Shown piece by piece: positions 53,201 through 61,900 of a stretch of DNA of 64,000 bases. The first letter of the stretch is position 1; each line of letters starts with the position of its first letter. The notes below the pieces were generated by a model. It was given only the letters and a program-made list of their open reading frames with translations, was not told where the DNA came from and did not search any database. Source of the stretch: Tenacibaculum agarivorans (GTDB lineage Bacteria > Bacteroidota > Bacteroidia > Flavobacteriales > Flavobacteriaceae); NCBI RefSeq assembly GCF_001936575.1, contig NZ_MSMP01000010.1:124001-188000 (forward strand), in the 5' to 3' direction. A program made the translations under genes and the position numbers.

Positions 53201-54513
53201 ATATTGTAATTTCTCGTACAGCTGAAATCAAAATTTTAGATAAAAAGACAGGAATTACGTTAAGTACAAATAATATTCCTTACGGTTCTATCATCTTTGA
53301 TAAAGATAGAAAAGCAATCAAAAAAGGAGAAGCTGTATGTCAATGGGATCCATTTAATGGAGTTATTGTTTCTGAATTTGGAGGAAAAGTGAAGTTTGAT
53401 AACTTAGAGCAAGGTATTAACTACTCTGTAGAAGTTGACGAACAAACAGGATTCCAAGAAAAGGTAATTACTGATTCTAAGAACAAAAAGATTATTCCTT
53501 CATTGATCATCGAGGATGCTGATGGAAATGCTTTACGTTCATACAGTTTACCAGTAGGTGCACACTTAATGGTTGAGAATGGAGAAATAGTAGAAGAAGG
53601 TAAAACATTAGTTAAAATACCTCGTAAATCAGGTAAAGCTGGAGATATCACAGGAGGTCTTCCTCGTGTAACAGAATTATTTGAAGCACGTAATCCTTCA
53701 AATCCTGCTGTTGTAGCTGAAATTGATGGAGTTGTAGCCTTTGGTAAAATTAAGCGTGGTAACCGTGAAATTATTGTAGAATCTAAAACTGGTGAGATTA
53801 AGAAATACTTAGTGAAGTTATCGAACCAAATTTTAGTTCAAGAAAATGATTTCATTAAAGCAGGAATGCCATTATCAGATGGTGCTACTACACCAGCAGA
53901 TATTTTAAGAATTAAAGGCCCTTCAGCAGTACAAGAATATCTTGTAAATGAAATCCAAGATGTATACCGTTTACAAGGGGTGAAAATTAACGATAAGCAC
54001 TTTGAGGTTGTAGTACGTCAAATGATGCGTAAAGTTAGAATTATTGATTCTGGAGATACATTATTCTTAGAAAATCAGTTAATACACAAAAACGACTTTA
54101 TACAAGATAATGATAAGATTTATGGAATGAAGGTTGTTGAAGATGCTGGAGACTCAGATAATCTAAAACCAGGACAATTAGTAACTGCTAGAGATTTAAG
54201 AGATGAAAATTCAATTTTACGTAGAGCAGATAAAAATTTAGTAGTAGCAAGAGATGCACAACCTGCTACAGGGGAGCAAGTATTACAAGGTATTACTAGA
54301 GCGTCGTTACAAACTAAATCATTTATCTCTGCAGCTTCGTTCCAGGAAACAACCAAAGTGTTAAATGAAGCAGCTGTAAGTGGTAAAATAGATAATCTAG
54401 AAGGTCTAAAAGAAAATGTAATTGTTGGTAAACGTATACCTGCCGGTACAGGTATTAGAAGTTATGAACAAATCATTGTTGGACCTAAGGATGAAATCCA
54501 AAAAAGTTTATAA
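50239..54513 (+). CDS. rpoC: RNA polymerase beta-prime subunit
   Basis: 1424 residues. The zinc-binding [23 protein letters not shown], the catalytic [15 protein letters not shown], the bridge-helix region [19 protein letters not shown], and the second zinc site (CGTLRGLEI to CAQCYGKSL) are all visible. It makes up the catalytic Mg2+ site of RNA polymerase. It ends in a clear terminator. Confidence 0.99.
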   Translation: MARKNEKYTVKKFNKISIGLASPESILEASKGEVLKPETINYRTHKPERDGLFCERIFGPVKDYECACGKYKRIRYKGIVCDRCGVEVTEKKVRRDRVGHINLVVPVAHIWYFRSLPNKMGYLLGLPSKKLDMIIYYERYVVIQPGIAKNAEGEPLQKLDFLTEEEYLDIADSLPQDNQYLEDSDPNKFIAKMGAECLIELLARIDLDELSYQLRHKANTETSKQRKNEALKRLNVVEAFRESQKNRENKPEWMIMKVVPVIPPELRPLVPLDGGRFATSDLNDLYRRVIIRNNRLKRLMEIKAPEVILRNEKRMLQESVDSLFDNTRKASAVKTESNRPLKSLSDSLKGKQGRFRQNLLGKRVDYSARSVIVVGPELKLYECGLPKDMAAELYKPFVIRKLIERGIVKTVKSAKKIIDRKEPVVWDILENVIKGHPVLLNRAPTLHRLGIQAFQPKLIEGKAIRLHPLVCTAFNADFDGDQMAVHLPLGPEAILEAQLLMLASHNILNPANGAPITVPSQDMVLGLYYMTKERKSTPELEIKGEGLTFYSPEEVTIAYNEKKVDLNAGIKVRTKDFNEEGELTTQIIETTVGRVLFNEVVPEAAGYINEVLTKKSLRGIIGGILKVTSIPAVGEFLDQIKNMGYKFAFQGGLSFSLGDIIIPEEKHTMIAEANKEVDGIIMNYNMGMLTQKERYNQVIDIWGRTNNQLTELSMKRLREDQQGFNSVFMMLDSGARGSKEQIRQLTGMRGLMAKPKKSTAGGGEIIENPILSNFKEGLSILEYFISTHGARKGLADTALKTADAGYLTRRLVDVSQDVIVNEEDCGTLRGLEITPLKKNDEIVESLADRIEGRVSLHEVYHPVTDEVLLQAGELITEKSAKNVQSAGIDRVEVRSPLTCESKQGICAQCYGKSLSTAKKVQKGEAVGVIAAQSIGEPGTQLTLRTFHVGGVAGNISEDNKLIAKFEGNVKIEDLRTVKGKDNAGEEIDIVISRTAEIKILDKKTGITLSTNNIPYGSIIFDKDRKAIKKGEAVCQWDPFNGVIVSEFGGKVKFDNLEQGINYSVEVDEQTGFQEKVITDSKNKKIIPSLIIEDADGNALRSYSLPVGAHLMVENGEIVEEGKTLVKIPRKSGKAGDITGGLPRVTELFEARNPSNPAVVAEIDGVVAFGKIKRGNREIIVESKTGEIKKYLVKLSNQILVQENDFIKAGMPLSDGATTPADILRIKGPSAVQEYLVNEIQDVYRLQGVKINDKHFEVVVRQMMRKVRIIDSGDTLFLENQLIHKNDFIQDNDKIYGMKVVEDAGDSDNLKPGQLVTARDLRDENSILRRADKNLVVARDAQPATGEQVLQGITRASLQTKSFISAASFQETTKVLNEAAVSGKIDNLEGLKENVIVGKRIPAGTGIRSYEQIIVGPKDEIQKSL

Positions 54514-54523
54514 TTAATAGCAT

Positions 54524-54557
54524 AAAAAAGACCTCTCAATTAAGAGGTCTTTTTTTA
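54524..54557 (+). terminator. Terminator of the rpoBC transcript
   Basis: AGACCTCT and AGAGGTCT pair around CAATTA, with an upstream A-run and a seven-T run downstream. Confidence 0.9.
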
Positions 54558-54568
54558 AATAATAGGAT

Positions 54569-54880
54569 ATGGAAGAAAAAAATAATGATCCGCAAATAAA
54601 CATTGAATTAGATCAAGATATAGCTGAAGGAACATATAGTAATCTAGCTATTATTAATCATTCAGTATCAGAGTTCATTGTAGACTTTATTAATATTATG
54701 CCAGGAGTGCCTAAAGCAAAGGTGAAATCAAGAATAATTTTGACACCGCAACATGCAAAAAGGTTAACTAAAGCATTGTTAGAAAATGTTAGAAAGTTTG
54801 AGCAAGCGCATGGTGAAATAAAAGAATATGAACACCCACCAATACCCATGAATTTTGGAGGTACCACGGGAGAAGCATAA
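54569..54880 (+). CDS. DUF3467 family protein
   Basis: 103 residues (INIELDQDIAEGTYSNLAII, HSVSEFIVDFINIMPGVPKAKVKSRIILTPQHAKRLTKALLENV). DUF3467 proteins are small cytosolic proteins, often next to rpoC in Bacteroidota; the function is not known. The gene has its own terminator hairpin (54890-54918) and lies 12 bases past the rpoC terminator. Confidence 0.9.
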   Translation: MEEKNNDPQINIELDQDIAEGTYSNLAIINHSVSEFIVDFINIMPGVPKAKVKSRIILTPQHAKRLTKALLENVRKFEQAHGEIKEYEHPPIPMNFGGTTGEA

Positions 54881-54889
54881 CAAATAGTA

Positions 54890-54923
54890 AATCGAGATTT
54901 TAAAAAAAGTCTCGATTTTTTCA
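54890..54923 (+). terminator. Terminator after the DUF3467 gene
   Basis: AATCGAGA pairs with TCTCGATT around an A-rich loop, followed by TTTTCATTTTATTC. Confidence 0.8.
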
Positions 54924-54981
54924 TTTTATTCAATATTATAATCTAAAAGTATATTTTTTTTTAAATTATGATTTAAAAAAT

Positions 54982-54989
54982 TATATTTG
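54982..54989 (+). promoter_or_regulatory. -7 box upstream of the PorP/SprF locus
   Basis: TATATTTG matches TAnnTTTG and is the best promoter candidate for the porP/ompA genes, implying a leader of about 460 bases. The stretch 54990-55455 otherwise holds only a doubtful frame (55151-55456). Confidence 0.5.
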
Positions 54990-55150
54990 CACCTAATGAT
55001 TGAATAAATTACATTTATTTTATCCATTCCAGGCTAATAGTTATTACAACTATACTACTACGTGTAAAATAATTTGATTATTGAGTCCGTATCCCCAAAC
55101 AAAGGAGATCAATAAAATTTATGTAAAAATAGTATAATGAATACTTTTTT

Positions 55151-55456
55151 ATGAGTGGTAATTCCTTAGTAACTGTAGAAGAATACCTTAGTAAGGTATA
55201 TATAGTTGTAATGTTTATATGCTTAAGTGTACAAGCCTTTATTTTCTTAAAAAGAAATGGTCTGGTAATTGCTACTAAACTACATAAATCAAAATTATTT
55301 TTTTATAAATTAAATAGTATTACTTTTATTAAAAATACTATTACAAATAGTACATTGTGTTATATACTAGCACAACTAAATTTAAACTTGCTGCTTTTTT
55401 TAGCAAATGAGACAAGTCTTAAAGAGCGTAGGTTTAAGGAATTTATTTTAGTATAA
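55151..55456 (+). CDS. Doubtful small open frame upstream of porP/sprF
   Basis: 101 residues with one hydrophobic stretch near residues 17-33 (VYIVVMFICLSVQAFIFLKR), then AT-driven Lys/Asn/Leu-rich sequence that resembles no family I know. Its stop touches the PorP/SprF start. The composition looks like translated intergenic DNA, and the start has no supporting signal. It may be a leader peptide or noise; I lean to noise. Confidence 0.22.
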   Translation: MSGNSLVTVEEYLSKVYIVVMFICLSVQAFIFLKRNGLVIATKLHKSKLFFYKLNSITFIKNTITNSTLCYILAQLNLNLLLFLANETSLKERRFKEFILV

Positions 55457-56394
55457 TGAAAAGAATAATGAAAGATAAAATAATAGTATTTCTTGTATTG
55501 ATATTTACAGTAGTTGTGCATTCGCAACAAGATCCTCAATATACCCAATACATGTATAATACCATGAGTGTTAATCCAGCTTACGCAGGGTCTAATGGAC
55601 ACACAGTTATTACAGCATTAGGAAGAACTCAATGGGTTGGTTTACGAGGAGCACCAGATTCTCAAACTTTAAGTTATGATACACCATTGGGATATTCTGG
55701 AGTAGGTTTAGGAATTAATTTAACAAATGACCGTATAGGTCCATCTAATGAAATATACTTAGATGCAAATGTTTCTTATACAATTCGAACGAGTGATGAA
55801 GGAAACTTAGCTTTTGGTTTAAAGCTAGGAGGGCGTCATTTAGCGATAGATTGGAGTAAAGGAACCGCACAACAACAAGAAAGAATTTTCGAAGGTAATA
55901 TAAGTAGGTTTTTGCCTACTATTGGAGCAGGAGTATATTTTTATAAATCCAACTGGTATGCTGGTATAGCAATACCAAACTTTTTAAGAACATCACATTA
56001 CGATGATACCATTTCCACATCTAGCTTTGGAGATGGAGATGTAGCCAATGAACGTTTACACCTTTTTGGTATTCTTGGTTATGTTTTTGATTTAAGCGAA
56101 ACATTAAAGTTCAAACCTGCTGGTTTAGTTAAAGTGGTAAATGGTGCACCACTATCTATTGATGTTTCTGCCAATTTTCTCTTTTATGAAAAATTTGCTG
56201 TAGGAGCAGCTTGGCGTTGGGATGATTCTGTTAGTGCTTTATTAGGCTTTCAAGCATCTAGAACATTAAACATTGGTTTTGCTTACGATTTAACAACTTC
56301 AAATTACAGTAACTACAATTCGGGGACATATGAATTAATGTTACGTTGGGACATATTCAGGGAGCAAATTATGAAATCTCCCAGATTCTTTTAA
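55456..56394 (+). CDS. PorP/SprF-family type IX secretion membrane protein
   Basis: 312 residues. The signal peptide (MKDKIIVFLVLIFTVVVHSQ) may begin at the ATG at 55468. The mature start QQDPQYTQYMYNTMSVNPAYAG is the family signature. The rest is an outer-membrane beta-barrel (GVGLGINLTNDRIGPSNEIY, NLAFGLKLGG, NIGFAYDLTTSNYSNYNSGTYELMLRW). SprF-type proteins pair with a particular large adhesin for T9SS export or attachment, here probably the giant protein from 58946. Confidence 0.93.
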   Translation: MKRIMKDKIIVFLVLIFTVVVHSQQDPQYTQYMYNTMSVNPAYAGSNGHTVITALGRTQWVGLRGAPDSQTLSYDTPLGYSGVGLGINLTNDRIGPSNEIYLDANVSYTIRTSDEGNLAFGLKLGGRHLAIDWSKGTAQQQERIFEGNISRFLPTIGAGVYFYKSNWYAGIAIPNFLRTSHYDDTISTSSFGDGDVANERLHLFGILGYVFDLSETLKFKPAGLVKVVNGAPLSIDVSANFLFYEKFAVGAAWRWDDSVSALLGFQASRTLNIGFAYDLTTSNYSNYNSGTYELMLRWDIFREQIMKSPRFF

Positions 56395-56408
56395 TCTAAT
56401 CTATTTCA

Positions 56409-58373
56409 ATGAAGAGAGTATTAATTTTAATTTTATTATTTACATCAAGCCTGTCCTGTTATTCACAGCGTAGGTATGCAGCAGATCGTTACTTTAAAGA
56501 GTTTGCATATAAAAAATCTGCTGAGTTGTATAAAATTTTATACGAAAAGGGGGACGATTCTCAATTAGTCATAAGTAGACTTGGTGATTCCTACTATTAT
56601 AATACTAAATCTGAAGAAGCAGAAAAATGGTACAAATTATTATTCGAAAAATATACAGAAGTACCACAAGAGTATATATTCCGTTATGCACAAACTTTAA
56701 AAAGTAACGGTAAAGTACAAGAATCAGATCAGTGGTTAGAAAAACTTCGACAACTAGATAAAGGAGATTCAAGAGCACAAGCTTTAATAAATAACCGTGA
56801 TTATTTTGTGGAGTATTCCAATACACAAAAAACCTTTGTAAATATTAAAAACTTATCCATCAATACGAAGTATTCCGATTTTGGTGGTTTCATTTATGGA
56901 GATAAACTATTCTTTGCCTCTACTAAACCAGGAGACACAAAATACAGTAAAAGAATTTATAAATGGAATAACCAACCCTTTCTAAATATTTATTCTGCTG
57001 AGGAGCGTTTTAGTGATGTAAGCGAAGGTTTAGAATTAGATAATGTAATTAAGTTTCCAGACATCAATACACGTTATCATGAATCGAATGCTATTTTTAC
57101 TAAGGATGGGAAAACAGTCTACTTCACTAGAGATAATTTTGACGGGCAAAAATTAAGAGGGGATAAGAAGCAAGTAACTCATTTAAAAATTTACAAAGCA
57201 AGTTTAGTTGAGGGGGTATGGGGAGAACTAAAAGAACTACCTTTCAATAGTGATTTATATTCTTGTGGTCATCCAGCATTAAGTGCAGATGAAAAAACAT
57301 TATATTTTGTATCTGATATGCCGAACGGATTTGGAGCTACAGATATTTATAAAGTAGCAATACAAGATGATGGTAATTATGGAAAAGCTGAAAACCTCGG
57401 AAAAAACATAAATACAGAAGGAAGGGAAATGTTTCCTTTTGTTGATGATGAAAATACCATGTATTTTGCTTCTGATGGACATCTAGGTTTAGGAGCATTA
57501 GATATCTTCGAATCTAAAATTTCTCAAAATGAATTTACAAAACCGGTAAATGTTGGAGCACCCTTAAATGGACCATTAGATGATTTTGCCTTTGTGATCA
57601 GTGAAGATAAATCGTACGGCTATTTTTCTTCGAATAGAAAAGGAGGAAAAGGAGATGATGATATTTATAGTTTTGTGATCTATCAATGTAAAGAAGATAT
57701 TACAGGTTTGGTTACAGATGCTAAAACTGGAAAGCCAATAGAAGGTGCTACAGTTCGTTTAATTGATGAAAAAGGAGAACCTATTAAACAGCAAGTAACA
57801 AAAATAGATGGTCGTTACCTTTTTGAAGACATCGATTGTGAAAACAAGTTTACTGTAGCTGCGACTAAAGAAGATTATAGAAACGATCAAAAAGCTACAG
57901 AAACACAAGATGAAGATAAAAAATCAATTGTTGCTGATCTAACCCTAGAATCTTTAATCGTAGAAAAACCTAAAGAGCAAGCTCAAATTGTAATTAATCC
58001 GATATACTTTGATTTTGATCTCTATAATATAAGAGAAGATGCGGAGTATGAACTAGAACACATAGTAACTGTTATGGAGAATCATCCTGATATGGTTATT
58101 AAGATAGAATCGCATACAGATAGTAGAGGAACAAAAGCCTATAATAGAACGCTATCAACTAACCGAGCAAAATCAACAAGAGATTATTTAGTATCAAGAG
58201 GGATAGCAGCAAATAGAATTGAAAGTGCTATCGGATACGGTGAAGATCAATTATTGAACGATTGTGATGATACCAATCGAAAAAAATGTTCAGAAGAAGA
58301 ACATCAAAAAAACAGACGTTCTTATTTTTATATTGTTAAAGGTGGAAAAAGCATTTCATCAAACAATAATTAG
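56409..58373 (+). CDS. OmpA-family protein with TPR and PD40 repeats
   Basis: 654 residues. Signal peptide LLFTSSLSCYSQ; TPR-like helices (about 25-125); WD40/PD40 beta-propeller blades (for example PALSADEKTLYFVSDMPNGFGATDIY and FVDDENTMYFASDGHLGLGALDIF); a carboxypeptidase-regulatory-like unit (GLVTDAKTGKPIEGATVRLI, about 425-490); and a C-terminal OmpA peptidoglycan-binding domain (IYFDFDLYNI, KIESHTDSRGTKAYNRTLSTNRAKSTRDYL). It follows porP/sprF by 14 bases, the usual T9SS-adhesin operon, and ends in a perfect palindromic terminator. Confidence 0.93.
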   Translation: MKRVLILILLFTSSLSCYSQRRYAADRYFKEFAYKKSAELYKILYEKGDDSQLVISRLGDSYYYNTKSEEAEKWYKLLFEKYTEVPQEYIFRYAQTLKSNGKVQESDQWLEKLRQLDKGDSRAQALINNRDYFVEYSNTQKTFVNIKNLSINTKYSDFGGFIYGDKLFFASTKPGDTKYSKRIYKWNNQPFLNIYSAEERFSDVSEGLELDNVIKFPDINTRYHESNAIFTKDGKTVYFTRDNFDGQKLRGDKKQVTHLKIYKASLVEGVWGELKELPFNSDLYSCGHPALSADEKTLYFVSDMPNGFGATDIYKVAIQDDGNYGKAENLGKNINTEGREMFPFVDDENTMYFASDGHLGLGALDIFESKISQNEFTKPVNVGAPLNGPLDDFAFVISEDKSYGYFSSNRKGGKGDDDIYSFVIYQCKEDITGLVTDAKTGKPIEGATVRLIDEKGEPIKQQVTKIDGRYLFEDIDCENKFTVAATKEDYRNDQKATETQDEDKKSIVADLTLESLIVEKPKEQAQIVINPIYFDFDLYNIREDAEYELEHIVTVMENHPDMVIKIESHTDSRGTKAYNRTLSTNRAKSTRDYLVSRGIAANRIESAIGYGEDQLLNDCDDTNRKKCSEEEHQKNRRSYFYIVKGGKSISSNNN

Positions 58374-58420
58374 AAAAATATAAATAACAAGAGGATTTTT
58401 CCTTAAATGTTAAAATTTAG

Positions 58421-58452
58421 AAAAACATTAACATATGTTAATGTTTTTTTTT
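58421..58452 (+). terminator. Terminator after the OmpA-family gene
   Basis: A perfect palindrome centred on CATATG (the half AAAAACATTAACAT mirrors ATGTTAATGTTTTT, 58421-58448) followed by T residues. The rest of the 572-base gap to 58946 is AT-rich; I see only a weak AAAAAACTC/GAGTTTTTT inverted repeat (58545-58595) and no gene. Confidence 0.8.
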
Positions 58453-58945
58453 ATATTAGCAATGTTAGTCCTCACCAAAATCAATTCAATAAATCTATTT
58501 GATGGTAATCTTTCTTAACTATATGATAATTAAGAAGAATGCAAAAAAAACTCTAAAATATTTTAATCTGTTAAAATTTGTTAAATGAGTTTTTTATATT
58601 ATATTAGTATCGAAATAAAGAATTAGATAACACTTAAAACACCCCGAACTCTATGCGTAAAAAATACTTTACAAACTGACTTCAATTCATGCTCTTTTAA
58701 TAGATAAATCAATTTATATTTTTTAAGAGAATAATAGCTTAAACTAAATACCAAACTAATCTACTATCTTATTATAAATAGTATCTCAGTATTATTTATA
58801 ACAAGTAATAGATATGCACATACATATACATGTAAGTTTTTAACAATAGAATTAACGTAGAAATATAAACCCCGCAATTGTAACACTTTGGCGAGCAGAA
58901 ACAAAAGCAGGGCAGGAAATAATAATCAATATAATACTGACCATT

Positions 58946-61900
58946 ATGTTTAAATGTATTAATGTCATATTATCAAGGAGTTGTAAATCCAAATTCCTTG
59001 AAAAAATGATAGTATTACTTAAATTATTTTATAAGCAATCACTATCCGATAAAAAAATAGCTCACAAATATACGAAAATTAAGGCATTTTGTGGCTTTTT
59101 AACTACTGTTTTTAAAATAATTTATCAGTTTCTTGTAAAGGAAATTAAAGAATTGCAATCCAGTTTTGTGTTAAAAACATATTTGCTTAGTTTCTTTAAT
59201 AGTTGGTTTACTCATAATAGATTAAGTGTTAATAGATTGATGCTGATGATACTTATATCATTAGGGCCAATTTTTTCTCATGGTCAGGCCACAACACCTT
59301 TTAGCTGTCCAAGTGATTTTTATCAGGTTATAAATGGAGAGTTAAGGCCTTACAATCCAGCAAATGGTACTTATGGTACTGCTATAAGTATATTAGAAGT
59401 ATATAATGCTGGTGGATATAATACAACAGACGATTATTTATATGCTATTATAGAAGTTGGACAACCTTTAGCAGGGCATTTAATACGTATAGATAGTAAT
59501 GGTGATTTTGACGATCTAGGGGTATTAGATACAGTAGGTAGTGGTAGTTATATTGCGGGTGACGTAGATGATAGCGATAACTTATACCTACGTGACGGTC
59601 GCGGATTACGAATGATAGAAGATATTTCTACACTTCCAGTTGCTCCTTTAGCAACTGTTCCAACAGTCTTTTTAGGAAATGCATCATGGACATCCAACCC
59701 AGGGCAAATGAATCCATTAGACATCGTATTTATTAACGATGTGTTTTATGGAGTTGATGAATCTAATTTGTATAAATGGGATGTTGGACCTTTACCAGCT
59801 GCAGATGGAGTTAGAGATATTGTTTCCATTACAAATTTACCGACAACAGGTAGTCAAAATTATGGAGCAGTATATACAGATAATCAAGATAGATTATATG
59901 TCTCTAATAATGACGGAGGTCTATATCTTATAGAGAACTACACAGGACCTTCACCCAATGCAGTTTTATTATCAAGTACAGATAACGTAACTCGTAATGA
60001 TGGTTTTGCTTGTGCATCAGGATCTTCTGCAATAGATCAAGATGGAGATAATGGCTTAGATCCTTTCGATTTAGATCTAGATGGAGATGGATTACGAAAT
60101 ATTGATGAAGCACCTTCTGATCCTTTTGAGGATTTAGATGGTGATTCTGTTTTTGCATATTTAGATGATGATGATTCTGTAGCCACTGGTGGTTCGGTTG
60201 GAAATGCTAACGGAATAGTAGAGCCATCTTTCGATACTGATGGTGATGGAATTCCCGATTTTTTTGATTTAGATAGTGATAACGATGGTATTTATGATGT
60301 TGTAGAAGCAGGTCATAATTTACCACATACTAATGGTAGAATTACAGGTCAAGAAAGTGGCTCAGGAGCTAATGGTCTTTTTGATGGTGTGGAAACTGCT
60401 CCCGAGTCAGGAATGTTAGATTATACTATAGTAAATACAACAGCAGGAACACCAGATTTCCAATCAACAGATTCAGATAATGATGGTTGTGCTGATGCTA
60501 TTGAAGGTGCAGGAAGTTTTACGGATAGTGATATTACAGCGGGTCGTTTAAATGGAGGTGTAAATGGGGACGGAGTCCCTACAATAGCAGGAAGTCCTCA
60601 AAATACAGCTGCAGTAGTTACCAATTCAAGTGATAATAGTGCTTGTACTGTAGCAGATGATGGAGATGGTATTCCAGCGAGCGTAGAAGATGCAGGTCCA
60701 AACGGAGGAGACGGAAATGGAGATGGAATATTAGATTCAACTCAAGCAAATGTAACTTCAATTCCAGATGCAACAGGAACAACATATGTAACTTTAGAAG
60801 TACAAATAGCAACCACTGGTGATTGTACAGACATTAGCTCTGTAGAAATTGTTAGCGAAGCAAGTTTAGATCCGTTAGGAGATCCATCATTTAATTATCC
60901 TTTAGGGTTAGTACGATTCACGTTAACCTGTGATAATACTAATGATGATGCTGATGTCAAATTCTTTTGGCATGGATTAGATGCGGTTGCAGATGTAGAT
61001 GCATATAGAAAATACGGACCAACAACACCTACTGCTGGGGATGATGCATTTGGAGTGAACACAATTAGTTTTACTCAATCTTCACAAAGCGTAGGAGCAG
61101 ATTTAAATGTTTTTACTGCAGATTACAGAATACAAGATAATCAACCAGGCGATAGTTCAAATAGTGGAGGTTCTATTATTGATCCGACAGGACCAGCCAT
61201 AGCTGCCAGTACAACCGGCCCAACAATCGATTTAGACGGAATTAGAGCAGGAAATAATTATGAAACTAACATACAACCTGTATACTTTAGTATATATAGT
61301 ACGTCAATACAGCCTACTTTAACTACAGTTGGAAATGAAATAGTTTCCGCAACCATAGACTTTACAGGGAATGTAGATCAGTTTGAACTTATATATTTAG
61401 CCAGTCCGCAGTTTACAGATGGTGTCCCTGGAGCAGATCAAGAATATAGATTTTCTGCTCCCGCTGAAACCCATACACATACCTATAGCGGTTTCCAAAT
61501 TACGGTTAGTAGAACAGGAGCAAGCTTTACCATAACAAGTACAGCAGGAGGGAACATTCCTAATGCAATATTTGAAGAATTTTTACAAGATTTTCAATAT
61601 GGTAATGATAATGATGGAGTAAATAATTTTCCAACATATACAGATGGTGTACGTACCATGACGGTAACTATTACCGATACCAATACAGCTACAGCATCTG
61701 CACAAACAACATTAAGGATTTTTACTACAGGGCCAACTGTAGTAGATGAAGGAGGCACTATTGCAGGAAATAGTACAGGAACAATTACAGGAAATGTATT
61801 AACAAATGATAGTGGAACTTCTGCTATCACCGTTTCAGAAGTAGATGTATATCCAGCAGCTGTAGGAAATACGTATACTACATTATATGGTACAGTAACC

